Source: Tepidibacillus_B infernus
GTDB taxonomy: Bacteria > Bacillota > Bacilli > Tepidibacillales > Tepidibacillaceae
DNA length: 64,000 nucleotides
Direction: 5' to 3'
NCBI RefSeq assembly: GCF_048898065.1
Contig: NZ_JBLWFI010000001.1
Location: 124,001-188,000 of the forward strand
Within the stretch, counting starts at the first letter, position 1, and each line of letters starts with the position of its first letter. The notes under the pieces were generated by a model. The model saw only the letters and a list, made by a program, of their open reading frames with translations, ran no database searches and was not told the DNA's origin. The position numbers and the translations under genes were made by a program. Below are positions 15,708-24,347 of the stretch, one piece after another.

Positions 15708-16595
15708 ATGGATAAAAAAAGGCAACGGAAGAAAATCTATCTCTTTACACTATTTATTCTATTAGGTGCGATTACATTATTTGCTGCAGGATGTTCTGTT
15801 CAAGAGGCTGTTGGCAGTGTAAATGGAGAACCGATTACCAAAGAAGAGTTATATGACCAAATGGTTAAACAATATGGGCAAGAAACATTCGATTATTTAA
15901 CGACACAAAAAATCATTGAACTAGAATCCAAAAATCAAAAGATTACAATTTCTGATTCAGATATTGAAAAAGAACTGCAAAAAATGATGGAATCTTATGG
16001 TGGAGAAGAATCATTTAATCAAGCATTACAAATGAGTGGTATTACATTAGATGAAATAAAAGAAAATGTAAAAATAAACGTGCAATTAAAAAAGCTGCTT
16101 GAACCGCAGATTTCTATATCCGAAGAAGAAATGAAAAAATATTTTGATGAAAACAAAGAATCATTTGCTGAGCAAGAGCAAGTTAAAGCACGTCATATTT
16201 TAGTCGACAGTGAAGAGAAAGCAAAAGAAGTAAAAGCAGAATTAGAAAAAGGTGGAGATTTTGCCGAATTAGCAAAAAAATACTCGACTGATACAGGGAC
16301 GAAGGATCAAGGAGGAGAGTTAGGTTATTTTGGAAAAGGAGAAATGGTTGCGGAATTTGACCAAGTTGCATTCTCTCTTGAAGTTGGTAAGATCAGTGAT
16401 CCTGTCAAAACAGATTATGGCTATCACATCATTGAAGTTGAGGACAAAAAAGAAGCCAAACCAGCAAACTATGAAGAGAGTAAAAATGAGATTAAAGATA
16501 TACTATCTGACCAAAAAATGCAAGACCTTTATCCAACATGGTTAGAAGACCAGAAAACGAAGTATAAGATTGAGAATTTTCTTGAGAAAAAGTAG
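15708..16595 (+). CDS. prsA: PrsA-type peptidyl-prolyl isomerase lipoprotein
   Basis: The foldase helps exported proteins fold outside the membrane. The 295-residue protein has a lysine/arginine-rich n-region, a hydrophobic core and a lipobox LFAAGC (Cys29), so it is a client of Lgt. An N-terminal SurA/PrsA helical part is followed by a parvulin PpiC domain (about residues 155-250: ARHILVDSEEKA, FAELAKKYSTD, GGELGYFGKGEM, VKTDYGYHIIEV) and a C-terminal helix. GAGAGGAGAT precedes the ATG. The promoter belongs to the shared TTCAT class, consistent with envelope-stress control. Confidence 0.9.
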   Translation: MDKKRQRKKIYLFTLFILLGAITLFAAGCSVQEAVGSVNGEPITKEELYDQMVKQYGQETFDYLTTQKIIELESKNQKITISDSDIEKELQKMMESYGGEESFNQALQMSGITLDEIKENVKINVQLKKLLEPQISISEEEMKKYFDENKESFAEQEQVKARHILVDSEEKAKEVKAELEKGGDFAELAKKYSTDTGTKDQGGELGYFGKGEMVAEFDQVAFSLEVGKISDPVKTDYGYHIIEVEDKKEAKPANYEESKNEIKDILSDQKMQDLYPTWLEDQKTKYKIENFLEKK

Positions 16596-16618
16596 TAAAA
16601 ATAGGATAGTTTAGATTA

Positions 16619-16645
16619 GAGGTAGCTTATATTTTAAGCTACCTC
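16619..16645. terminator. Shared terminator of prsA and the cyclase gene
   Basis: GAGGTAGCTTA pairs perfectly with TAAGCTACCTC. It lies between convergent genes and its stem can serve both. Confidence 0.8.
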
Positions 16646-16656
16646 AATGGTTCTTA

Positions 16657-18522
16657 TCACAAAAATTTTGATCGATAATGGCTTAATGCAAGCAGTGGCC
16701 AAATGTAGCGATAACTATGGTAAAGAATATAAAAATTTCCTGGGAAACCTGCTCCAGTAGGATAGGTCGTCCGCCAATCCTTTTCTTTTCCTAAATCAAT
16801 TAAACATTGAATCCCGCGTTGAATGGTTGGAGTCGGACGATTATAAACTGCGATTAAGGCATCGACAGCCCATGCTGTTTGCGATGGGGTGCTTGCCTGA
16901 AGAGGCACGTATTGTTTCTTGGCATCACTAATACAAGACTCCCCCCAGCCACCATCTTCTTTTTGGATGCTTAATAACCATTGAATTGCTTTTTGAATCC
17001 TAGGATGGTTAGAGGAAATACCTACTGCTTTTAACCCGGTAATCGCTGCCCAAGTACCATAAATATAATTAATCCCCCAACGCCCATACCAAGACCCATT
17101 TCTCTCTTGATTGAAGAATAACCAGCGAATCCCTTTTTGGACCGAAGGATGATAAGCATTTAAGCCTGCGTAATTTCCGAGGAATTCTAACGTTCTTCCC
17201 GTTAAATCGGCATGACTTGGATCAATCGTCACCGACTCAACCCCTTTAATTGGTAGTAAAGAGGTGTATTTTTTATTAGTGTTTTTCTCAAAGGCGGGCC
17301 AACCCCCGTCTTGATTTTGCATGGAAAGCGTCCAGATTGTCCCTTTTTGCCAAGCATAAAGATAGGAAGGATCATAGAATGCATTTGTTTGAATTGCTCG
17401 TAATGCAACAGTGGTATCATCTATATCTGGGTTAATGGTGTTACTTGGGGAAAAGCCCCACCCTCCGGGAATGGCTCTTGGATTGTGAAGTCGCCAATCC
17501 CCATATTTTGTATGCTGTTTCGCTAATAGGTATTGGTTAGCTTTTACAATCATCGGATCAGATGGAGGAATACCTGCTTCTTGAAGCGCATAGCTGATGA
17601 GAGCAGTATCCCAAATGGTTGGAGGGGAGTTTTGAATCGTTGTATATCTATCCGTTTTACATGCATAGGATTTTAAACCATTCACTGCTTTTGTGATCGT
17701 TTTTGAATCTTTTGAATAGCCTAGTGCTAATAAGGCGAAGATCATGACAAACGTCGCAGTGAAATAACTATAAAGGGTACCGTCATTTTCTATTCGATTC
17801 AATAAGAACTCTTCTGCTTTTTGAAAGGCAAGTTCACGTGGATTTTTCAGGTCAGAAAGTTGGTTTAAGGCATTCTCAATCATTTTCTCTTGCCAAGCCA
17901 TTAGTTTGAAAGTTGACTCATTCGACTTTTCTGCAAGATATAACTCAGATAAGTTAGGCGATCTTAATGTCTTTAAGGAAAATTTTTTATTTGCTCCAAT
18001 CATGATGGGGACAAAGTGAACCCTCGCATACCCGACAAAATCAAAGATATTAAAGGGGATAGGTGGAGGAAGTAAAATCAATTCAATCGGTAATCTTAAA
18101 TTTTCTGGCCAATGATACTGCCCGGTAAAGGCTAGCATCACTTTTGTGAATAGGCTTACTTGAGACAAACCACCTTTTTCGATGATAAATTGTTTTGCTG
18201 CGATCATTTTCGGTTCCTCTGGATTCACATATCCTGAATAAAGCAAAGAATAGTAAGCTTCCACTGTAGCTGATAAATCTCCCTCTTCTTGATCATGATA
18301 AATCTTCCATGTGCCACTCGATGTTTGTTTTTCTTTTATTCGACGAACTAATGTTTGGATTAAAGCTTCATCATCTATCTCCAATGATCTTAGAAGAATA
18401 ATCAGATAGGCATCAGCAATGATTCCATTTTCAAAGCAAAAATACCAAGCTCCATCACTCGCTTGTTTTTCCTCTAAAAGGCCAATCAAACGGTTGATTT
18501 CATCATTAACCCTATTTATCAT
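16657..18522 (-). CDS. sqhC: Squalene-hopene / tetraprenyl-beta-curcumene type cyclase
   Basis: This class II triterpene cyclase has 621 residues, the normal family length. The catalytic acid motif DIDDTT is present (DxDD), and several QW repeats are visible: QNQDGGWPAF, QERNGSWYGRWG and QKEDGGWGES. Members cyclise squalene to hopene or, in Bacillus, tetraprenyl-beta-curcumene to sporulenes. Substrate choice cannot be settled from sequence alone. AGAGGATG precedes the ATG at 18522. No squalene synthase gene is nearby. Confidence 0.88.
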   Translation of the reverse strand: MINRVNDEINRLIGLLEEKQASDGAWYFCFENGIIADAYLIILLRSLEIDDEALIQTLVRRIKEKQTSSGTWKIYHDQEEGDLSATVEAYYSLLYSGYVNPEEPKMIAAKQFIIEKGGLSQVSLFTKVMLAFTGQYHWPENLRLPIELILLPPPIPFNIFDFVGYARVHFVPIMIGANKKFSLKTLRSPNLSELYLAEKSNESTFKLMAWQEKMIENALNQLSDLKNPRELAFQKAEEFLLNRIENDGTLYSYFTATFVMIFALLALGYSKDSKTITKAVNGLKSYACKTDRYTTIQNSPPTIWDTALISYALQEAGIPPSDPMIVKANQYLLAKQHTKYGDWRLHNPRAIPGGWGFSPSNTINPDIDDTTVALRAIQTNAFYDPSYLYAWQKGTIWTLSMQNQDGGWPAFEKNTNKKYTSLLPIKGVESVTIDPSHADLTGRTLEFLGNYAGLNAYHPSVQKGIRWLFFNQERNGSWYGRWGINYIYGTWAAITGLKAVGISSNHPRIQKAIQWLLSIQKEDGGWGESCISDAKKQYVPLQASTPSQTAWAVDALIAVYNRPTPTIQRGIQCLIDLGKEKDWRTTYPTGAGFPGNFYILYHSYRYIWPLLALSHYRSKFL

Positions 18523-18700
18523 TTATTTTCATCCTCTGTTAATAGTAAAGAAAGTTTAACTTTCTTCCGCTTATCGTTTAAGTTTTATATTCATAGAAAT
18601 ACACGGACAACGGAGCGCGTTGGAATATACAAACTTATGTAATTGCCTATCTTATGTTATTCAAATGATAAAAGAAAGGTTAATTTGAATTGATTTCATT

Positions 18701-18732
18701 TACATCAAATTTTCACATTTTCCGATTACACT
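18701..18732 (+). promoter_or_regulatory. TTCAT-type promoter (site 8)
   Basis: TACAT at 18701 and TTCAC at 18712 are 11 bp apart; TACACT starts 10 bp after the second (18727-18732). Another TTCAT lies just upstream at 18695. The next gene start is 190 bp away. The intervening leader contains a short broken frame (SIEELYKILKNP, then FVIEENGWISAVAEM after a frameshift), so an upstream gene may have been lost. Confidence 0.45.
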
Positions 18733-18919
18733 CGATTTACAATCCAATCACCGTTCGCATCTCAGGGGCTAATATCAATCGAAGAACTCTATAAAATATT
18801 GAAAAATCCGGATTTGTGATTGAGGAAAATGGGTGGATATCCGCCGTTGCAGAAATGCCTTCCTTTCAATAGGATAGTTTATGAGCTTCATTCCACTTTT
18901 TTTGAAAGGAGAGCTAAAC

Positions 18920-19087
18920 TTGTTTAAATTTCTTAAATTTTTACCTTTTATAACAAATATCTCTAAAATTGCAGTGCTATATTGGGGATTAAAAACACCA
19001 TTGCGTCTATTTAAACGAATGTTTCTTCCTAAAGGGAAAGGATTTGCGTCACTCTTCAGCTTTTTTCCAAAAATAATAAGATTATAA
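18920..19087 (+). CDS. Small basic amphipathic protein (TTG start)
   Basis: The product is 55 residues from the TTG at 18920, with AAAGGAG 8 bases upstream. An in-frame ATG at 18881 has no ribosome site. The sequence is hydrophobic at the start (MFKFLKFLPFI) and rich in Lys/Arg/Phe throughout, ending FFPKIIRL. No family is recognised. It could be a membrane-associated small protein. Confidence 0.5.
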   Translation: MFKFLKFLPFITNISKIAVLYWGLKTPLRLFKRMFLPKGKGFASLFSFFPKIIRL

Positions 19088-19107
19088 ATTTGTGATAGGT
19101 AAACAAA

Positions 19108-19137
19108 AAACCGTCTACAACATCACGTAGGCGGTTT
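19108..19137. terminator. Shared terminator
   Basis: AAACCGTCTAC pairs with GTAGGCGGTTT (one G-T pair) between the small basic protein gene and the converging SDR gene. Confidence 0.85.
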
Positions 19138-19142
19138 GATCC

Positions 19143-19853
19143 TTATTTTTTCATTTGTTTTTTCCTATTAATCATATGTCGCTGTGGTTGAATGGTAAGC
19201 TCTGTCAGCACCGTACCTTCTCGTTGAGAAAGGATCGTTTCAACCGCATTTGCTACACATTCAGGTGTTAGATAGCTCTCAGGTACGTCACCTTCTTGAA
19301 AATCCAAATGATCATAGAAGGACGTTTGCGTCATGTCTGGATGAATAGTGACAACTTTTACTCCTGATTTCCGAATTTCATCAAATAGGCTGATCCCAAA
19401 ATACGTAAGTCCTGCCTTTGTTGCTGCATATGCACAACCAAAGGTACTGGACTTTTTTGCTGTGATCGAAGAAATGTTAATGATATATCCTTTTGATTTG
19501 CGAAGTTCTCGCAATAATAAATTACTGAGAATCAGTGGTGCTTGGAGATTTGTAGCAATCATGGTTTCAATTTGTTTTGGACTTAAGGTTTCATGAGGAC
19601 CAAAATAGCCCACTCCTGCATTATTCACAAGGATATAGATTTCATTCTCTTCGTCTTTGATTTGTTTTGTCACTTCAACGAGTTGTTTTGTGTTGGTAAC
19701 ATCGCAAACAATTTTTTGAAAGTGTTCGTGTTGATAGTCCGTTTTTGAAAAATCTCTTGCTAACCCATACACTAGAACATTCATTTGATTCAATTTTTTC
19801 GTAATGGCTAAGCCAATCCCAGTGGATGCTCCTGTTACAATTGCCGATTTCAT
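19143..19853 (-). CDS. Short-chain dehydrogenase/reductase
   Basis: The 236-residue NAD(P)-dependent oxidoreductase has the cofactor motif TGASTGIG (residues 7-14), NNAGVG, a Ser in the IINISS segment and the catalytic YAATK. Length and order are those of classical SDRs. The C-terminal Lys-rich end (RKKQMKK) is unremarkable. Substrate is unknown. The ATG at 19853 has AAAAAGGAG upstream. It lies 20 bp downstream of the SPL-like gene on the same strand, so cotranscription is likely. Confidence 0.88.
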   Translation of the reverse strand: MKSAIVTGASTGIGLAITKKLNQMNVLVYGLARDFSKTDYQHEHFQKIVCDVTNTKQLVEVTKQIKDEENEIYILVNNAGVGYFGPHETLSPKQIETMIATNLQAPLILSNLLLRELRKSKGYIINISSITAKKSSTFGCAYAATKAGLTYFGISLFDEIRKSGVKVVTIHPDMTQTSFYDHLDFQEGDVPESYLTPECVANAVETILSQREGTVLTELTIQPQRHMINRKKQMKK

Positions 19854-19873
19854 TGTAGACTCCTTTTTTGATA

Positions 19874-20887
19874 TTATGATGTATAAATTTTCTCTTTTGG
19901 TACATACTTTTCGATCATCTGAGTTACTTCTTGAATCAGTTGATTACGAATTTCTTTTGGATAGGTATAAACACCTTCCATATGTTCATAAGGGTAGTAA
20001 ATCAGATCAGAATTATTTCGATATTTACGAATATTTTTCAGATAATCTTTGGGCATCCGAAAAACTCCCACACTGATATCCAGAATCTTCTCAACAGGTA
20101 TGGTCATAAACGTTTGATCCAGACATTCCTGATAGTGTTCGCGCCAATCATCAATGTGTAAAAGAGGATCAAAACTTAATCGAACCTTCCATCCGTCATT
20201 GATCGCTTGTCTGATATTCGCAAGCCTTGCTTCTAAAGAAGAGGTGCCTCGTTCATAATGTTTCACGATAAAATCAGGGGATACCGTCCATCCCAAGATC
20301 ACATTGTTCAAGGGTTCAAAATGACGAATTGCTCGATAATTGACACTTTTCGTTCGAATCTCAATCGTTACATTCGCATGATTTTTGGCATAGTGAATCC
20401 ATTCCGCTGTAAATGGAGCAACGTTCTCAAATGCTAGTAGATCGGTATCATAAGAGATAGGAAGATAGACAGAATGTTTTTCTAACATCTGATCTAATTC
20501 GGCAAAATAATCTTCTATATTCACAAACATCACGACATGAGCAGAAGAAAACATGCCTTGTAGATAGCAATAATCACAATTATAAATACAATTTAAGATA
20601 TTAGTCGAGTAGTAAAAATGTGGGTTCCCAAAATCATGACAAACTTCTGCACCAGGATAAAAATAATGATCTTTTTTTTTCGCTAAAATAAGCTTTTGTG
20701 CATTTTTTTGGACAAAAAAGTTTTGTTTTGGACGATGGAAAACTTCTTGATAGTGATCGATTTCAATTACTCTAGCATTGGGAAAATGCTGAAGAATCTT
20801 TTGTGCCATCGGATGATCTTTCATATTTTCCTCAACATAGATATGAGAGAACCTAGGTGTATAGAAGTTGTTTTCGGATTTGTTCAA
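19874..20887 (-). CDS. splB: Spore photoproduct lyase family radical SAM protein
   Basis: The 337-residue protein carries the radical-SAM cluster CxxxCxxC (Cys100, Cys104, Cys107 in NCIYNCDYC) followed by YLQGMF, as in SPL. SPL repairs the spore thymine dimer 5-thyminyl-5,6-dihydrothymine. The Cys that donates hydrogen in characterised SPL (in an ASCTSDIVGI segment) is not present; the aligned region reads ISYDTDLLAF. It may be an SPL subgroup or a relative with another substrate. The start overlaps the upstream gene by 35 bp. Confidence 0.8.
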   Translation of the reverse strand: MNKSENNFYTPRFSHIYVEENMKDHPMAQKILQHFPNARVIEIDHYQEVFHRPKQNFFVQKNAQKLILAKKKDHYFYPGAEVCHDFGNPHFYYSTNILNCIYNCDYCYLQGMFSSAHVVMFVNIEDYFAELDQMLEKHSVYLPISYDTDLLAFENVAPFTAEWIHYAKNHANVTIEIRTKSVNYRAIRHFEPLNNVILGWTVSPDFIVKHYERGTSSLEARLANIRQAINDGWKVRLSFDPLLHIDDWREHYQECLDQTFMTIPVEKILDISVGVFRMPKDYLKNIRKYRNNSDLIYYPYEHMEGVYTYPKEIRNQLIQEVTQMIEKYVPKEKIYTS

Positions 20888-21683
20888 AATAGTTCTTCCC
20901 TTCAGTCTTAGTTTTTACTTCAACATGAAGATACGATTGCAAAAGATCTAAAGGTTCCTTAGTACGAATTTTATATTGTTTTGTAAGATGAATCAATTGA
21001 TGATACATAGTAATGGTTAGATGAAGGTGATCTCGAAGTTGCTGTAAAAGTTGCAGATCCTCTTCAGTTAGTACCTCTGGATCGGTAAAAGAAATCTCTT
21101 GTAATTTTTTAATAAATGCAGCAATTGGTTCCATTTGGTTTCTCATTAATTGTGAGACATCAAGAGATGTGATTTCATTTGGCTGCAATTGGTCAGAAAT
21201 AATTTTTAGCATATGAATTTGATGGGGTGGCAAGAAAGTAGAAGCAGCTTCAAAAAATCCAGCCTCTTCCATATCTACAAGATCCCCTATCACTTCCTTA
21301 CTTATTGATAGATCAACGATTGTAGAGAATGTCTCTAACACCCCTTCAGAAAAAGAATGTTCTACCAAGATGTCTGGATAGTAGTTATGCTTTGTATCAT
21401 GATGAATGATTTTGTGACAGTAGATGAGATCGCCTTGTAACTTTTGGCTCTTAGCTCCCGCAACCCCAATATTCAGAATGGTATCTGTGGCCTTTACTTC
21501 ATATTTTGTTAATAGATAAGTTGTAGCAATCGCAGAAGAAGTGATACCCACACCACTTACTGCGAGAACAATCCCGTTATTTTCATAGAGTTGAATCCTA
21601 GAGACTTGCAAAACTTTTTTTAGTTGAAAATACTCAATCAACGGTTTTGCTTCAGGGTATAATGCACTTATGATGAAGATCAT
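20853..21683 (-). CDS. Nucleoside phosphorylase-like protein
   Basis: The 276-residue protein has an N-terminal phosphorylase fold (IFIISALYPEAKPLI, VLAVSGVGITSSA, ILNIGVAGAKS, DMEEAGFFEAA). Compared with mtnN the catalytic-loop elements are partly recognisable (MEEAGFFEA versus MEAAAIAQ). The C-terminal third (residues 190-276) is extra and helical. It overlaps the SPL-like gene by 35 bp, so the two are tightly coupled. A role in handling nucleosides or lesion products released by the radical SAM enzyme is plausible but inferred. Confidence 0.65.
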   Translation of the reverse strand: MIFIISALYPEAKPLIEYFQLKKVLQVSRIQLYENNGIVLAVSGVGITSSAIATTYLLTKYEVKATDTILNIGVAGAKSQKLQGDLIYCHKIIHHDTKHNYYPDILVEHSFSEGVLETFSTIVDLSISKEVIGDLVDMEEAGFFEAASTFLPPHQIHMLKIISDQLQPNEITSLDVSQLMRNQMEPIAAFIKKLQEISFTDPEVLTEEDLQLLQQLRDHLHLTITMYHQLIHLTKQYKIRTKEPLDLLQSYLHVEVKTKTEGKNYFEQIRKQLLYT

Positions 21684-21931
21684 TCACATCACCTGTCTTT
21701 TAAAAAGAAATATCTTTTCTTATTATAAATGAATGGTTGAAGGTAAGCATAACGAAAAAGATGATAAATGTATACTGAAAATCACTAGCGTTGCATAAAT
21801 ATAGTCGAAATTTTCAGTAAATATATTTTTGTGAATTATAGCCAAAAGGACAAAACCTAAAGAAAAGGTGATTCTGTCCATTTGGTAAATATATACATTT
21901 AGTGCAAGAGTGACAGGAATCATACTTTTAT

Positions 21932-23047
21932 TTATGTGCTAGATCGTTCGTCAAACCGACGTAACCAAATATATGCTGGCTTCCAAATCGCAGCCTTTAA
22001 CCAGCGAGTGATTTGAAGTAAAGATTTCTTACTCTTCATCTCAAATTGCACGAGAACATTTAAGCAATAAGTGATTAGTGCTAAGTAGATTTGATTTTGT
22101 ATTGCCGTTTCACTCATTCCATAAAAATGTTTGATCTCAACATGCTGCTTGAGCCATTTAAAAAATAGTTCAATTGCCCANNNNNNNNNNNNNNNNNNNN
22201 NNNNNNNNNNNNNNNNNNNNNNNNNNNNNNNNNNNNNNNNNNNNNNNNNNNNNNNNNNNNNNNNNNNNNNNNNNNNNNNNNNNNNNNNNNNNNNNNNNNN
22301 NNNNNNNNNNNNNNNNNNNNNNNNNNNNNNNNNNNNNNNNNNNNNNNNNNNNNNNNNNNNNNNNNNNNNNNNNNNNNNNNNNNNNNNNNNNNNNNNNNNN
22401 NNNNNNNNNNNNNNNNNNNNNNNNNNNNNNNNNNNNNNNNNNNNNNNNNNNNNNNNNNNNNNNNNNNNNNNNNNNNNNNNNNNNNNNNNNNNNNNNNNNN
22501 NNNNNNNNNNNNNNNNNNNNNNNNNNNNNNNNNNNNNNNNNNNNNNNNNNNNNNNNNNNNNNNNNNNNNNNNNNNNNNNNNNNNNNNNNNNNNNNNNNNN
22601 NNNNNNNNNNNNNNNNNNNNNNNNNNNNNNNNNNNNNNNNNNNNNNNNNNNNNNNNNNNNNNNNNNNNNNNNNNNNNNNNNNNNNNNNNNNNNNNNNNNN
22701 NNNNNNNNNNNNNNNNNNNNNNNNNNNATTTGATAAACAAGATCTATGAATAGGGTTGAAAGAATTTCTGGATTGATTTCATTGTTTTTTCGTGATAATT
22801 GAGAGGCACTTATCGATTCAAATCCAAGTGTTTTTTGCAGATCTTCATTAAGTAGTGCATCACTCATGGCTTGTAAACTCTCGGTTTCATGCAGCTGAGC
22901 AAAAAGCAGAAGTTTAATAAAAGCCTCTGTTGTTAGTTTCTTGATGTAGTAATCTTGTTTACCATTTTCAACATGTTCAAAAATTTTTTTAAAATTTATG
23001 GGTGAAACCCATTTACCAAATGACGAAATTAGTGTATTCTTGTCCAT
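21932..23047 (-). CDS. IS4 family transposase (coding region contains a gap)
   Basis: The N-terminus has the DUF4372-type start found in IS4 transposases of Bacilli (ISSFGKWVSPINF, LHETESLQAMSDALL, SISASQLSRKNNEI). The C-terminus has WAIELFFKWLKQHVEIKHFYG, the E-containing YREK-like part of the DDE catalytic domain. The middle, with both catalytic Asp, is in the N run. Frame is kept across the gap, but that may be by design of the gap size. Confidence 0.88.
   Translation of the reverse strand: MDKNTLISSFGKWVSPINFKKIFEHVENGKQDYYIKKLTTEAFIKLLLFAQLHETESLQAMSDALLNEDLQKTLGFESISASQLSRKNNEINPEILSTLFIDLVYQXXXXXXXXXXXXXXXXXXXXXXXXXXXXXXXXXXXXXXXXXXXXXXXXXXXXXXXXXXXXXXXXXXXXXXXXXXXXXXXXXXXXXXXXXXXXXXXXXXXXXXXXXXXXXXXXXXXXXXXXXXXXXXXXXXXXXXXXXXXXXXXXXXXXXXXXXXXXXXXXXXXXXXXXXXXXXXXXXXXXXXXWAIELFFKWLKQHVEIKHFYGMSETAIQNQIYLALITYCLNVLVQFEMKSKKSLLQITRWLKAAIWKPAYIWLRRFDERSST
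22181..22727. other. Assembly gap (547 N) inside the IS4 transposase
   Basis: The undetermined bases fall in a multi-copy element, the usual cause of scaffold gaps. Confidence 0.98.
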
Positions 23048-23207
23048 AATGTGGTCCTTTACTATTGGATTTGGACAGGAATCACCTGTACTTCCATTGT
23101 AAAGGATTTTTTTGTTGTATGGACAATTTTTGAAGATTGCTATTATTTTGAATCATCAGATTTAATTAATGCAACGCTAGTGACTGAAAATATAACAAAT
23201 AAACAAA

Positions 23208-23236
23208 TTTACGAACAATTGTTCTTTTGATATAAT
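23208..23236 (+). promoter_or_regulatory. LexA (SOS) box in a promoter
   Basis: CGAACAATTGTTCT (23212-23225) fits the Bacillus LexA/DinR box GAAC-N4-GTTC. It sits between a -35-like TTTACG (23208) and a TATAAT (23231-23236), so bound LexA would block transcription. It controls the coiled-coil gene at 23303. Confidence 0.75.
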
Positions 23237-23302
23237 ATAAATTAAAGATAAGAGTTGGACGAGCCAAAAATCGATGACGAATGAAAAAGGGGGAGTTTTT
23301 AC

Positions 23303-23845
23303 ATGGAGGAAATATTGAAGGAGATTCTCAATCGTCTTGATCATTTTGAGCAACGATTTGATAATGTTGATAAACGGTTCGATCAAGTCGAGAATGAACT
23401 CAAGAGGTTAGACCGCATTGAGCGACGACTTGACAATGTAGAAAATCAATTAACTCGTTTCGATCACATTGAGAATGAGCTAAAGCGATTTGACCACATT
23501 GAGAATGAGCTAAAGCGGTTTGATCAAATTGATAAGCGGTTTGACAATATTGAGAATGAACTTACTCGTTTTGACAGAATTGAAAATCAACTAGACATAT
23601 TAGTCCTTAAAGTGAACGACGTACAGACCAGCCAAGATAAAATGTTTAATAGCTTAGAAGAGGAACAACGTGAAATGCGTAAGGAAATTGCCTTCTATTA
23701 TGGTTCGCTTATGAGAGGACAAGAAGATATTTGAGTTGAAATGCGAAGTAATTTCAAGCACCTTGAGGAAGTTGTACAATTCCATCAAGGAGCAATCGAT
23801 TCTATTGCGGAAAAAGGAAAAAATAAATACAGAATAGATGAATAG
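23303..23845 (+). pseudogene. Repetitive coiled-coil protein with in-frame TGA, SOS-controlled
   Basis: The frame runs 180 codons but has a TGA at codon 144 (23732-23734). Past it the same frame continues coherently (VEMRSNFKHLEEVVQFH...). Residues 10-100 are about eight repeats of roughly ten residues with the pattern RFDxIENELK; two adjacent units are nearly identical at DNA level. All is predicted helical coiled coil, without membrane segments. GGGGGAG precedes the ATG. The 143-residue product may still be made. Function is unknown; the LexA box suggests a DNA-damage role. Confidence 0.6.
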
Positions 23846-23867
23846 GGAAATAAAGTTATTTAAGAGG

Positions 23868-24247
23868 AAAATAAGTTAATTAATGATGTAATCATTCCTA
23901 CATCAAAAGGAACCAGCCAAATCGATCACAAAATGTTAGTGTCACCTCAGATGTGATATATCCTGATGAATTGTATAAGACAATAACTAAATACAAGGGA
24001 ACACCAAAGTTGTCTACAAATGAAATTGATCAAATTGTTAACCGAATTAGAAGTGTTGCTTTAAAAAATAAAAAAGTAAAAAAAGAACATGTTTCAAGAA
24101 TTAAAAATCAAGTAAGGGAAAAAAGGGATTTAGAAGAAAAATTAATCTGCCCGAAATGTGGCGGAAAACTTGTAACAGAGAAAGTAAATATGGAGAATTT
24201 TTGGGATGTAGTAATTTTCTGAAATATAGATATATAAGAAGTTTGTA
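23868..24247 (+). pseudogene. Remnant of a NERD nuclease-like protein with C-terminal zinc finger
   Basis: IIPTSKGTSQIDH is the NERD motif (GxxQIDHVVV). It is followed almost at once, after a stop, by LYKTITKYKGTPKLS and IDQIVNRIRSV, which belong downstream of the nuclease core, so the core is deleted. CPKCGGKLV begins a topoisomerase-type C4 zinc finger, but a frameshift near 24180 is needed to reach its second half (KYGEFLGCSNF). At least three lesions make it inactive. Confidence 0.65.
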
Positions 24248-24347
24248 AACAATTAACGAACTAAGAAGAGTAAAGTTTGAGGTTATCATGGGTAATGTTA
24301 GGTATTCTGTGGTATTTTTTTCATGAGGTTCAGAGAGGGGACAATTC

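Larger units (their letters stand above)
21783..23182 (-). mobile_element. IS4-type insertion sequence with 14-bp inverted repeats and 9-bp target duplication
   Basis: CACTAGCGTTGCAT at 21783-21796 is exactly mirrored by ATGCAACGCTAGTG at 23169-23182. The flanks carry the direct repeat ACTGAAAAT (21774-21782 and 23183-23191), so the ends are complete and the insertion is simple. The apparent length is 1400 bp including a 547-base N gap. It sits between the phosphorylase-like gene and the SOS-boxed coiled-coil gene, 21 bp from the latter's LexA box. Confidence 0.93.

Noticed and set aside
23303..23600. CRISPR-like repeats in the coiled-coil gene
   Set aside because: The repeats are contiguous, in frame, about 30 bp long without spacers, and encode a protein pattern. 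No CRISPR array was seen anywhere in the window.
23732..23734. Programmed TGA readthrough or selenocysteine in the coiled-coil gene
   Set aside because: There is no stem-loop like a bacterial SECIS just after the TGA, and the surrounding genes carry similar nonsense lesions. Simple decay is the better explanation.
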